From contig VZRN01005851.1 in assembly GCA_013397935.1 (NCBI GenBank), positions 1,849,072 through 1,913,071 on the forward strand: DNA of 64,000 nt, given 5' to 3'. Under the pieces are notes generated by a model. It worked only from the letters and a program-made list of their open reading frames with translations, was not told the origin of the DNA and did not search any database. Source of the DNA: Dasyornis broadbenti. Taxonomy: Eukaryota; Chordata; Aves; Passeriformes; Dasyornithidae. Shown here piece by piece: positions 11,101-23,149 of the stretch (position 1 is the stretch's first letter; the number at the start of each line of letters is the position of its first letter). The translations under genes were made by a program, and so were the position numbers.

Positions 11101-13493
11101 CATGAATGATGTGGTTTATTGCTAGCAAGAGTGTTTTGCAGTACTGAAACTGCAACACTAGAGGTCATTGCTAGTCTGTACATTTTAAATCTGTCTGAAA
11201 GTGAGTGTTGGAGCTCTCAATTTGGTGATAGGAGTTGCTTTTTTATATTCTTTAAGCATGCATGGTGTGGAGTATGTTTGGGATCAATATCCACTCTTGA
11301 TCTAAGATCTCATAAGTATTTACACTTCTTTTTGGATTTTTTTTAAGAAATATTTTTTACATAGTTCCTTTATTTTATTTTTTCAGGATTTTTTTTAGGA
11401 CTAAGACAGCCATCCCAGAACACACAAGAAAATATATACATTAAAAAGCACAATGGCCTTAGCAACCTGCATGCCAGTCCTGTGCAATTTATTTATTTCT
11501 CTCTAGTCGGTTCTTAAGTATATTTCCAATCTCTCTTTTAGCAAGGGTGGATATAGTTTTTGATATTTTTCATTAAAGGCCAGTATTGGGAATATCTACT
11601 GAATTCCCATGCAAAATGTCATATGTAGAATCCTATGTGAGCCTAGGAGAGTCTTCAGAAAGTTATTTTGTCTTTATTCTGTTTCTTTTACAGTCAAATG
11701 ATTGCAAAGTTTTCTGGAAGTCTTTTACTATTTTCAGAAGTTACATCCTTGAATATTTCTAATGCTCTAATAAACAGCAAGCAGAAATTTAGAGGTCCAA
11801 TGCAGAATGACATCAAATGTTTAAGTACTGATACAGAGATATTTTACTAGATACATATACTTAATTTCACAAAGGATTGAATTTGTTTCAACTGCTTAAT
11901 GGATTCCAAGTCATGTTCCAACTGAAAATTACTTTGTTCAAAAAATAAAGAAAACCATAACCAAAAAAATAACAAATTTTTTTTGTTCGTTTTCTTGAAC
12001 AAAAATTTAGGTGGGACAGTCATCTCTGGTATGGTATTTTCTACTGATTTTCAAAGTTGTTATGAGATTTTCTTTCACCACATTTTAATGCAATGAAATG
12101 ATTCTTCAAATTGATAGAAGAAATTGTTTTCTTTACAGAAAATGTGTTAAAATACTTTCAGAGCTTGTGCTACAGAAATTTTGTTAGTTACTAAGTGAAG
12201 AAATAAAAATAGTGTTCTCTTGCTCACTGAAAACTGGTCAATGTCATTGGTTACTTCTAGATGTAGTAAATACAGGAAGAAAAGAGTTAAGAAATTAATA
12301 TTAAACAGGTGGATGGGAATCATTATTTTCTTTACTGTTTTAAGTTCAGTATCTACCTTGATCAAGAATGCTTAAGGGTTTATATTACTCTTCCACTAAC
12401 TGCCAGATAAATATTTTAAAATGAAAATTTTTGTGAGGGCTTTATTATTTTTTTTAATCTTAAATTGTATGGGCACCAATTCAGATTCATTCAGCTGAAC
12501 CTGTAATAATATTGATGCCACTGTGCAAGGATGAAAAGCTGAATATGAATCCATTCTTTTAAAAATTTTATAGCAGTGCAATGTTTACCTGTTCTTCAGT
12601 TATCATTATTGTCATTCAAAGAATAATTGATGGCGTTTTGTTGTTTTGTGGGTTTTTTGATTGGTTTATTGGGTTGTTTTGTTTGGTGGGTTTTTTTGTG
12701 TTTTTTTTTTTTGCAAAAACAACTTTTTTAAGTATGCTTTTTAAAAATAATGCTTTTATTAATATTTTTCATATTATTTACCTTCACTAAACTGCCTTTT
12801 GCCCTTTGAGTGACATTTTTTAAGTGAACAGGTAATTTACATTTGGCCCCAAACTTACACTCAAGAACATATTATTGCTTTGCATTAAGTTTGTCATTTT
12901 AAGTATCTGGTGCCATGGTTCCTTGAGACTAATTTTACCAGGGTTAAATAGATTAACAACATCTCAGGTTAGTTATGTTTATTTTTATTCCTGTTTCCTT
13001 TTGTATATGTGAGTATAGTCCTCATTTTACTCCGAATAACTTGTGCAGTATTTGAGTGTTGTGAAATGAAAACTGAATTTGGTCATGTGGCTGTGGCAAG
13101 AACATGTAGGTAGAAACAATAGTTTCATATGGTCATTCATTTTGAAAACTAATAAATATTTCCTTGAAAAGGTGATCAGATATTTTCAGTGCAATATTGC
13201 TAATTAAAATTATAAACATGGGTGTTTATGAAGAGTAAGGCTCAAATATACAAGCTGTGAATGTGACTCAGTTCTTCACTGAGCAAACTGAAATAGTGCT
13301 TACTGAAATATCTCCCAAATGCCCTAAGAGAGCTTGACTCAAACCTGCCATGTTTGCTTTCTTGCTACTTTATGTAAAAAAGATGAACAATCCATAGGAA
13401 TGTATGAAATGTGTTTAACGCATGTCCTTGTTTTGGTAATTAAATTTTGTTTCTAGAGGGGATGCAATATGTTCTAATGTTTTTCTTCACTAG
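8132..13493. other. long AT-rich non-coding stretch
   Basis: Low-GC sequence with scattered homopolymers: poly-T at 8,190-8,207 and poly-A at 10,366-10,385, and T/G-rich sequence at 12,636-12,712. A patch at 9,580-9,830 is less AT-rich and open for 82 codons on the plus strand, but it has no recognisable motif. I see no exon, repeat family or RNA gene that I can support. Confidence 0.5.
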
Positions 13494-13507
13494 ATATATA
13501 TATATAT
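13494..13507. repeat. (TA)n microsatellite
   Basis: Seven TA dinucleotides in perfect tandem within AT-rich DNA. Confidence 0.8.
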
Positions 13508-15194
13508 ACTTATTTCTTCTGTTCATATGGACAGACATATTTTGGCTATACTTTCTTCTAGTCTGCAAATCCCTTAAAGCCCTGACACAACAGAGACCTG
13601 AAATCCCTGTTCCACTATTTTCTGTAATGGTATTGCTCTTCAAAGCTCTGTATTTCCTCTCCATTTTCTGTTTTCTTGCTGGCTGTGCATGTTCGGCAGC
13701 AGGGACTTTTCAAGGCTGAGTAACTAGATGGACAGAAGCAGACCTTGAATATCTAACTTAAGGAATTACTTTCTGATTAAAAGTTTTAAAATCAAGTTGG
13801 GAATGATTAGTGTTTCATTCTTCTGGGCATTCTTGCGTTTGTGTTCTTCACCAAACACTTGCAGAAAGTATTTTTGGACACTAGATGACAGTGAAAGATA
13901 GTAATTGCAAACAAGGTTTTGATAAGTCATAAATGGAATCAGATATTCTGTAACATTATGTGCTATGATCACTGATGTTATTTATGGTGTTAGACATTTT
14001 GCATGTAAAAAGATACATCCTTTTATTGATGATGTCACTTTTGCTTAACATTGTGTTGTTTTAGTATTTCAAATGTTAATGACCTAATTTTATTTATTTT
14101 CTTAGAAAGTTGTGGCATGTTTAATTCAAAGGTAAATAGGATTAGTGGTTTTACGACACAGCTGAGAGCCAAATCTATACAACAGAAGGGCAGGACACAT
14201 CCTGCACTTTCATTTCATATTAGACTTGAGACAAGAGGTTGATAACAGAAAAAAAAATAAAAATAATTGCACGGATAATAAAGAAACATTGTTTTTATTT
14301 CTAATTACTATATCTTGATAAGGCCAAAGTTTTTTTCTTATATTCAGTGACTGTTTCTGAAAATCACGGCTTCTGAGTGAAGTGAGCTTGTGCTTTGGCT
14401 CATGGTCATTTTAAAACTAGATGTCCATATCTGAAAAATAACCCAGTATCCAAAATCTCAGATGTTGAATGTCCATATCAATTCCTGATACTGTTCAGTT
14501 ATTTCCAGTTTCCTTTTTCCCACATCCAACTCATAGCCAGAGCTAAGAGAGCCAGATAAATGTAAAGTATACTCTGGTAAAAGGTCTGCTTTTGAATTTT
14601 TTATTAGGTAAAAAAAAAAGTGTTCCATTGTGTATGTAAGGAAAGAAAATAAAATTTCACATCACTGAATTTCTCATCATTAAGGACTTGGAAAACTAGA
14701 TTAAAATAGGTACTTTATCTATGAATTCAAATGCAGCAAAATTCTGTAGTCTGAAAAAGCATTCATCTGAATCTTTTCTTGCCTTGAGCCATTCCTGCTA
14801 TCAGCAATAAATCCAGCGTAATAATAGATGGATAAAAGTACACTTTTTAATAAGCATCTTTGGAAGGAGCAAAATAAAGACAGTCAAAATAGTTAAACAT
14901 GGCAGAGCCAAGAAACTGGCAACGTATTTCAGTTACAAAGAAAACCAAGAAAAAGTAATAGGGCAGACATAAAAGAAATATGTTGTTCAAAATTAAAATG
15001 GAAGTTATATAAATCTATGGGAATGAGTCCCAGGGAACTGCATTTTAGATGGATGAGATAGCCTACAAAAAATTAGTTTAAAAATCATGATGCTTTTTGG
15101 CAAAAGGAGACCGTATGTTTTGGAAAGTTAAATCAAAAATACTAGTTAACAATCTTTGTTACAAACATATAGTTCGCACTGAAAAAGAGAGACT
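13508..15194. other. AT-rich non-coding stretch
   Basis: No recognised element or coding frame. Short A runs occur at about 14,250-14,262 and 14,609-14,619. Confidence 0.5.
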
Positions 15195-15280
15195 TCTCCA
15201 GAGGTTTGATGACAATGCCTTTTCCAGGTCTCAGAACACTTTAGAGTGTTCTGATACAAGATCCAGACTCCCTCTGGAGA
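15195..15280. repeat. nested inverted repeats, possible hairpin
   Basis: The inner pair is TCAGAACACT (15,231-15,240), a four-base loop TTAG, then AGTGTTCTGA (15,245-15,254), a perfect 10-bp stem. The outer pair is TCTCCAGAGG (15,195-15,204) against CCTCTGGAGA (15,271-15,280), also a perfect 10 bp. The two pairs are nearly but not exactly concentric. A folded RNA or cruciform is possible. The inner AGAACA...TGTTCT resembles steroid-receptor half sites, but the spacing is eight rather than three. Confidence 0.6.
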
Positions 15281-17094
15281 GGCAGATCTAGCCTGTAGAG
15301 GGGAAACTACAAAAGACTGTTTCCTGTCTTATTAAAAAGTGACAAATTTACACCCAAGATATATTTCAATAATATTGAGATTTTTATGAAACATGGTCTA
15401 GAGAAAATGACAAGCAAAATTATCTTCGATTTCGTCAGTGAATCTAAATCAACATGTGAATGAATGTCTTTTTTTTTAACATACCACATGATTTAATTGG
15501 TTTCAGGATAGTGGAGTAGTATATTGAGTACAGCAGAGCAGTATGAGTTGTCTTGACAGTTCAAAGAGCTCCACATATCTGGCAAGCAGTTCTTACCATA
15601 GCAGAACAAATAATCTGATGGGTGATGGGTGTATTGCTTCTGTACTGTCACACTCAGATAAGGTTAATGGCAAATACTGATAAAAAATGCTGATTAAAAA
15701 AGGTAGCTAAAAAAAAAAACATGAAGAGAAGACTGATTATTTTCAACCAAGGAAACTTTAAGGCAGAATGAAACGTGCTAAACCAATGTTGCCCCACATT
15801 TTTCTCTCTGAAAAGTAAGTGAAACTAAACAAACACAGAGATATCTTTTCAAGCCACATACTATTTTGCAAGTCAGTGAGGAGTCCTTACAGAAGCCCCC
15901 CTTAAGGAGTGTCAAAAGTCTGTCTGTGTTCAGAGGTAACCTGAAAATGAAGAAATGACATTGCTCCAGGGCTACAGACAGCCACAGTCACTGTCTGGAT
16001 GGCAAATAATATGTGTCGGGGATTTTTGCTTGGGAATAATTACCTTTTACTCAAGTTTTATTTCACAGACTCAAAAAAGATAAAACTGTTAAAACAAAGT
16101 CATACTGTGGGCCAGGAAGTATTCCTGGGAAATGAAAATACAGTCCAGCTGGTTTGTGTCATCATTTGGAAAAGATTCAAATTGAAGGCATTCCTGACAT
16201 AATGCTGTTGTAGGTGTAGAAGAAAGTTGGATACAGAAAAAGAAATATTTCGTAGATAATGCGTAAAATAATTTGACTTTTGATAAAGTCAAAACCTTTT
16301 CATGCACACTTTTTAAAGCATAAAATATCTTTTGACAGAACAGGAAACTTACTATTGCATGGACATACTACCTTTCATTTCCATACTTTTGTGGTAAATA
16401 GCAGAGCTTTCTGATCTCTACCATGTGGTATAGTAATGCTGTCTCCAGTGGCATTTTTTATGAGTATACATTCTCAGGACACATTCAGAGTCTGATTTAT
16501 AAAACTGCTGCCGCTATTACTGTTGAATAAATGACTGGGAAAAGCATCATTTCTTCCTTCATTTTGGGTGTTGGAAATAATTGTGGGTGTTTCTCTCTAG
16601 ACTCTTCCCAATACACCATTTCCACGAAGAGGGGCTGGGGTGAATTCCTTACTACCATTAGTGAGGATTAACCGCTCATTTCAGTAAGGTCAAGATTAAA
16701 TTTTATTAACACCTCTCTCCATAAATGACAGTATAATGCCATACAATAACACCTGTGTCATAGTTTAAAAAAGATATAAGATACAAAAAGTGCCAATGAG
16801 ATGACATAGATGGTTAGGGAAGTTTCACTAAACATAGTAAGTTTCAGCTCTGCAATTGATACATTTATCTGATAAATCATCACTGCCAAAATATGTCACT
16901 GAACACTAAGTGGCAAAGAGTAGACAGATTGTGATAGCTCTAATGTTGAGTTAGCTGAAGGCAGTGTTTAATCCATTTCCTGCAGTTCTAGGGAGGCATT
17001 TATTGCTTTCACTGACCTTATCAAAGTGATTAAATGTAGCCATTTATTACTTTCTTGGGAAAGAGCAGATATCCTCTCTGCTTAACTTGGCCTT
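15281..17094. other. AT-rich non-coding stretch
   Basis: Contains short poly-A and poly-T runs (about 15,470 and 15,709-15,719) and no recognised gene, RNA or repeat. Confidence 0.5.
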
Positions 17095-17765
17095 AGAATC
17101 ACAGAATAATTTAGGGGATTTCTTGCCTTGTCCAGTCATCTTTTAGATATCTGCAAGGATGGAGATTTCACAGTATCTTTGATCAACATATTCCAGTACT
17201 TAATCACTCTCATTATTATTTTTTGATTTTCCTAGTACCTGTCAGAATTTCCCCTGCTACACCTTGTGACTATTGCCTGTCTTTCCATGCACTTCATAGA
17301 GAAGCTCGAGTGAGAGTCCTCCATAGTCTGCACTTACATAGCTGAAGACTAGTAACACTCTTTAATCTTCTCCAGCCTGAAATAAGCCACCTTCTTTAGT
17401 GTCTCCTCCTATTTTAAGGTACAGCACCCCCGTCATTTTAGAATATTTCTGCTGGACTTCTTCCAGTGTCTCACTCTGTTTTGTACTGGGAAGGAAGGGT
17501 ACACAGAAGAGGACAGGCACCCTCTCAAATGCTGAGTAGAAAGAATTAATCACTTCCCTTGACTTCTTGATGCACTCTTGCTAATGTAGCCACACCATTA
17601 CTACAGGGGCACACTGCAATTTCACCTAAATTCTTGTCTACTGTTATCCCAGTAGATTAGAACCCATCTCAATATTTGTCATCCCAGGCTATTTTCTGCA
17701 GGGCTAATCCCCAGTGAGCCAGAGCCAAACCTCTACTCCTGACTTACTTGGAACTGCACATCCTT
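17095..17765 (-). mobile_element. old CR1 LINE, minus strand
   Basis: Begins at the low coordinate with AGAATCACAGAATAATTTAGG, the 3' terminus of an older CR1 subfamily. It continues through diverged but collinear blocks of the C-terminal ORF2 region: the segment around TCTGCAAGGATGGAGATTTC near 17,150, the region around CTTCTCCAGCCTGAAATAAG near 17,370, and CAATCACTTCCCTTGACTT-type sequence near 17,550. Similarity by eye is clearly weaker than in the CR1 copies at 5.4 or 37.2 kb, indicating an older insertion. There is no open frame. Confidence 0.7.
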
Positions 17766-20700
17766 TATTACACGGAGGTAATAAAGCACACATAATTTTT
17801 TAAAAATTTACATTTGTTTAAGCAAGTCAGCTCTAATTGAGATTCAAAAGTACTACCTCATTCTTGTAGTGAGACTTTATCAAATAATTTCCTGGGTGAT
17901 AAAAGAGCAGAGAATTTTGCAAGAGCAAATCAGATTTTTCTCCAGATTATATATGAAAGTTCTCTAATTTTAATTTCAGTGTCTTGACAGATCATGAAGA
18001 TCAATGACAGTAGGGAGCTTTGTTACAGAACAGTTAGATTTTGTTAACTAGATTTCATAAATACAGCTTATTTTTCATGGGAATAGAAATTGCACTATTT
18101 AAATGAAACCTTACAGTTTTAGAGCTACAGCTGAATGGGTGTCTAACCGCTTGCTTCATAGTTGAGCAAATGTGTTGATGCAGATTTCAGGAGCTGCATA
18201 TTGTCTTGTAAAACCTTTATTTGAACCAAGCCAGTGGTTTAGCTGTGGTTTAGCATGTAAAACCTCCATTTGTATGAAGCCAGCTGCTCAGCAACAAGGC
18301 TGCGCCATCAATTGGGTTGGTATAGCAACAAGTGTTTGGGAACCTGAATAATCTTCCATACAAACAACAGCACCTTGGAACTGTGCCAGCAAGAAAAAGC
18401 TGCTTTTCTGCAGGAGATGAGAGCATGGTAATGGAAAACCAAAAAATGCAATGTGCATGTATGACGGAAAGGCACTTCCACTGATTAGATCCATAGTTTT
18501 CACTTGGCAAAATGTGTAAAAGTTGAAAATTTTGCTTGAGTTACTGAAACCCCTAAAATTTTGGGGAAGGAACAGCAACAGTTTTGGTGATAGAGCAACT
18601 AGCACATGAAATTCTTCCTAGTAGGATCAGGTCAATAAATTCACTCAAGCTCATAGCTAACTCTTTCCAAATTGCTGCCTGCATGCAAGCACGGAAAGCT
18701 AGCCTGCAGGTTCAAAAGCAGTAACATCATGAGATATGAAAAAGTTGTGCTGTAACTGTGACAACTTGTATCTTCATTTTTCCATCCCTGAGTACAAAAT
18801 GTATTTAAAAGTATGTTTTTCCTCCTCTCCAGAAATTCACCCTGCTGCTAGGAAAGTTGAATGAAGCTCAACTCAGTAAAAAAATAACTTCTTGATATGG
18901 AAAGTCATGCTTAAATTGATTTAGAGATGTCAAAGTAAGGGATATCTGAAAAATAATTGTCTGAAAAAATTTTGTCTTCCCATGTCCTTAATGGAAAACA
19001 GACAAAAAAATTAGAGGGGGAAAATTAATTTTAAAAAATCTTTCTTTGATGATTCTAACTAATAGATAAAATTATTTGCATTTTGGTTGTTCCATTTGGT
19101 TGTTCCAACCTTCTTAAGGGATTTATTAAATGATAGAGACATTTATTTGAAGATATTAAAGATAAAGACTGAAAACTTTAATTATATTCATTCAAACTCC
19201 AGCCTTGAAGATGTGTTCTGAAATACCATTTTCAAAGCAATTCTTTAAATACAAAACAAAACAAACACTTAAATTGAAGAAAATTTTTGAGAAATAAGGG
19301 GAAATATATTGTAGTAACATAGAGTTTGCAGAAAGGAGCACAGACAGGAGAGATGAATGTGGAAGAAACAGCATTACTCTGTACAGCTATGGCTGAAATA
19401 TAAACTGAATATGTGCTACTTTCACAAATCATCACTGAATGCAGACTTATGGCTACACATATGTTGTGTTAGCAAACCAGACCTCTTTCCCTCAAAACAA
19501 ATTAGTCAATCAAAACCAATCAAAAATCTGTGGTCCTACTTCTGCATGCATTTCATCTAAAAGAGTTAGAAACCTGACCATTTACCTAAATTTATATTTT
19601 ACAACAAAAAGTCAGTTGAATGACTTTTTTGAGTTACAAATGACTAGTGAAAAGAAAACTTTATTTTATTCATTTACAAGTAGAACTAATTTTCACAGTG
19701 GAAACATTTAAGGATTTCTGTAAGTATTTACATTATTACAGCATTTACATTATTTAATAAGAAATACTAACAGAATTAACAGCCTTCCTAACAGAAAGAT
19801 ATGCTACATGATTTTAATGAGGTATTCACGTGCTCTCTCAGTATCTGGTGAATATATTCAATGAGTGTTTCATATTGACTTGAGAGGACCTTAAAGCTGC
19901 AAGTTAATGTGAGCAGAAAGAAAACATCTTATATTGTTTGTCCGTCTTCTACTTAGTGCCGGGAGATTGTTGCTATTTTGAGATACTCAGTCTTCAAGAC
20001 AATTCAATAATACTATCAAAGAGCAGGAAAAATGAAACATGCAGAAAAGCTGAGGAGACTAAATCAAAGATAAACTATAACTTTAAGCAAGGGAAAAGAA
20101 TGTTATTAGGAGTTATATAGTTCTGAAAAGCAAAGATGGCACGCTATCTACTCAGCTATAATCTTTGCACAAAAATGTGGCCAGGAAAGAAGACAGTATG
20201 AACCAATATTAATATCCATTTCACCATATATATGTATTTAGGACAGTCATAGTTCCAGTTGTACAGTAACAGATATGTCCATGAATTCTGGAAATAAATG
20301 GAGTGAGGAAACAGAAACCAAAGAATTTTTTGGTAATTTTTTTGAACTTTTTATGTGCACTTGGTTTCCAAATATTTGAAATGGAAATGCAGAATCAGGA
20401 GAGGATGCCATTAGCTGGCTCTTTCTGCTAGGATGATAAGTTGTGAAGCAATATGCAGTATGAACTTTAACATCTTTAAATTTCAGAGTTGGTGTTTCAT
20501 TAAAATTAATTCACAGTTCACAGCTCTCAAAGGATAATTTCAGAAGGGGACACTCACTTATACCCAGCTCATCGTGATGAAGGAAAATCATGAGTTTAAA
20601 CTTATATTTCTTTGAACAGTCATGTCAGCTATTGCTCCAGTTCATTGCTTCATTTGCACCACTACAATTGTTTGTGGAGCTGTGTGATAGACAAGGAACA

Positions 20701-22359
20701 GGGTCAAATTAAAAATAGACTGGTTTTATTACTGATTTAATTTTCAGCCATGAATTTTCCCTTCCAGTTGATTACAATATATTAATAAGACAGTGGAACA
20801 GGAGCAGGGATCAGAGCTGGAAGCAGCCTATTCTTTTATTGTAAAAAATAACTTCATATGTTGATAACTGTACTTGGAGGTTTGGCACAATTTGGCTTCT
20901 GGGATGTGCAAGACATGGCAATTCCTGTTTGAAACACAGCTTCAATTCTTCTGCTTGGGAACCTGGTTAAAATGTTTTCAGGTTGCTAATTTTCTCCACT
21001 AGTATTTTTCACCCCTTGAGCTTTGGCTGTGCAGCTTGATCGAATTATTTACCCTCTCAGAACATGACCAGGGAGAACTACAGAGGAGACTGGGTTTATA
21101 GGGAACTGAAAAGTAGAAATGCCATTCTGAAGAAAATTACAAATTAATTACTTTTATTCCACATCAAATCCTCCCCTAGCTTAACCAGAGGGAAAAGGCC
21201 ATGGTACACTGAGGAGCTGTGTTAGATACTTGGCGAGCTGGGATCACACAGTCTCTTGGAAGACTGAAAGTGTGAATGAACAATTTTCATGAAATACAAC
21301 AGCAAGTGACTTGGATTATTGATTCAAATTGATAAAATATAAAATTCAGACTACATTTTTAGTCAGTACAATGCCACATTTGTATAATTTCTTCAGAGAA
21401 ATGCCACTGAAATATTTCTTCTCACATGAATTTTTTTCCAAATGAAACCTTATTGCTACTATTAATGAAGAGACTATTAAGTTAAGAAATTAGCAGACAT
21501 GTTACAGTAAAGAAGTCAATTTTTCTCTCTTCTTGTTAGACAACCAATATAGAGCAATAAATTAGGGAAATTTTTTATGCCTTTCAAACGGTTAAATAAA
21601 ATGTTCACACATAGTCTCTACCATCTGCTTTAGCTATCCAAAGCATCACTAAAGTGTTTTTGAGTTTGAACTACTTTCCCTATAAATCTTTCAGAGTTCT
21701 TCAGGAAGAACTGAAACCTTCCAAATGATGGCTTGAATTTTTACCTGTCCTGATTTTATGTCTATAAACCATATGCAAGGCCAATTGTGTGTTTTGCTAC
21801 TTCACGTGGTGGAGCTGAACAGGATATGCTTTACCAGATCAACGTAAGTGATTGATAATATCTTCATGGGGAAAAGTACTTCCGTATATCCAGGCAGCAC
21901 CTTTCTTGTTTCGTGTTGTGCCTGTGCTCTCCCATACTCCCACTGCTCCATTATGAAGAACCAGTCTCTGTCTTCTTGGGATGTTATCTTGGGTATTATG
22001 TGTGAAAGTAAAGAACTTTTTTTCTATTTGTTGTTAGTGTGGAAATATACTCTTTGAATATGGTTAATGCAATCACATTTCTGATTAGCTGTGCAATCTT
22101 TGAAGATTAGGAATGCATACCAAATAGTAATTCTGTTATTTCCAGAGGACCAAAATAGACTTGCATAGTGTTAGATATATAGTGCTATTGTTAACAACTT
22201 CAGACTTCAGCCTAAGCTCACTTAAGTCAATCTTTTTTTCAGTAAGGGATGCTGTTGCATCTTTTCTATTTCATCTTTGATGAGAGGTGATACAGGAAAA
22301 TACAATAGATGTCCCAAGAATACTCCTACTGAACAAGTGAACATTAAAATTAGATACCC
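17766..22359. other. AT-rich non-coding stretch
   Basis: No recognised exon or transposable element. A diverged 49-bp-period duplication lies at about 18,207-18,290, and a short tandem (TTTGGTTGTTCCA twice) at about 19,083-19,108. The longest open frames (about 105 codons at 18,288-18,605 minus) have no recognisable motif. Confidence 0.5.
18207..18290. repeat. imperfect tandem duplication, period 49
   Basis: TGTAAAACC followed by an ATTTG block and AAGCCAG occurs at 18,207 and again at 18,256 with a few substitutions. Two copies only. It is a local duplication of no evident function. Confidence 0.6.
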
Positions 22360-22620
22360 TGAGTAGCCCACCCTCCAAGGCCACGGCTCTGCAGTGTGGG
22401 GCTCAGGCTGTCGTGTGTGACCGTGTCCAAAGTCTCACAGGGTCTGGGCACATCAGGAACTACAAGTGGTCAAGTCCAAGGACTGCCCCATGCCATTTCC
22501 AGTGTGTTTGGCTGTTGAAGGGATGGCAGGTGTGACCCTTCATGGCACAGGCACGTTGTGTCAGGGCCCTTGGTAATGCAGGACATTGTGGTGCCCAGAG
22601 GCCTTCGTGACACCGCAAAG

Positions 22621-22680
22621 CCCCTCCCTGCCGGGGGGGTATATGAGGGGCGCAGAGCCCTCGGGTGTTCAGTCCTAGGA
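22621..22680 (+). promoter_or_regulatory. predicted RNA polymerase II core promoter
   Basis: A TATA-like element (TATATGAG, 22,640-22,647) sits 31 bp upstream of an initiator match (TCAGTCC, with the A at 22,671), the spacing expected between TATA box and start site. A C-rich CCCCTCCC element lies just upstream at 22,621. The 65-nt leader that would result has no ATG before the one at 22,736. This is a sequence prediction, and no transcription is shown. Confidence 0.5.
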
Positions 22681-22735
22681 GAGCCACTATCTCACGAGGA
22701 AGCAGCTCTCCTGAGAGTCTCTGCGGCAGAGCACG

Positions 22736-23149
22736 ATGGAGATGGTGGTGGAGGAGGCAAACCCCAACTGTCCCCCTGCCACAGAGCAGCCAGGCCTGTG
22801 CTTGAGGCCCCAGATGACATCCAGTGATGGAGGAAGAGGGGATGGAGGGAGCTGGGATGGGGCCAGAGGGAGCTGGGATGGGGCCAGAGGGAGCAGGGAT
22901 GGAGCCAGAGGGCAGCTGCCTGGGGGCCAGGGCCTTGCAGCCCCTGATGTGCCAAGGCAGTCGCTTCCTTCCCCCACAGCTGGGGCACAGAGCCAGGGCC
23001 CTGCCCCGCACAGCACCTGCTGCTCCCCAGACCGTTCTGGGCTGCAAGAGCTCATAGAGCAGTGGGAGCAGCTGAAGCTGCCAGAGTGGGACTGGGCTTT
23101 GGAGGATGGAGAGGGGGAGCCCTCCATGGGCCAGGAACTGCCCCAGTGA
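22736..23149 (+). CDS. first open segment, 137 codons
   Basis: If translated alone, this gives a 137-residue acidic protein. It has an N-terminal acidic/polar part, three seven-residue repeats (SWDGARG, SWDGARG, SRDGARG, about residues 39-59), a Pro/Ser/Gln-rich linker, and a Trp-containing segment LQELIEQWEQLKLPEWDW near the end. There is no signal peptide or membrane segment. The start is chosen because it is the first ATG after the predicted initiator and has a strong context. Its last third aligns with the start of the second half of the downstream duplicate, so it is more likely the front of a longer ancestral protein than a complete one. Confidence 0.35.
   Translation: MEMVVEEANPNCPPATEQPGLCLRPQMTSSDGGRGDGGSWDGARGSWDGARGSRDGARGQLPGGQGLAAPDVPRQSLPSPTAGAQSQGPAPHSTCCSPDRSGLQELIEQWEQLKLPEWDWALEDGEGEPSMGQELPQ
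22850..22912 (+). repeat. 21-bp tandem repeat, three copies
   Basis: AGCTGGGATGGGGCCAGAGG-type units of 21 bp occur at 22,850-22,870, 22,871-22,891 and 22,892-22,912, the first two identical and the third with two substitutions. The unit is a multiple of three, so it adds seven residues per copy in the plus-strand frame and could vary in number between individuals. Confidence 0.9.

Noticed and set aside
15231..15254. Glucocorticoid or androgen response element
   Set aside because: The half sites AGAACA and TGTTCT are separated by eight bases, not the three required for receptor dimers.
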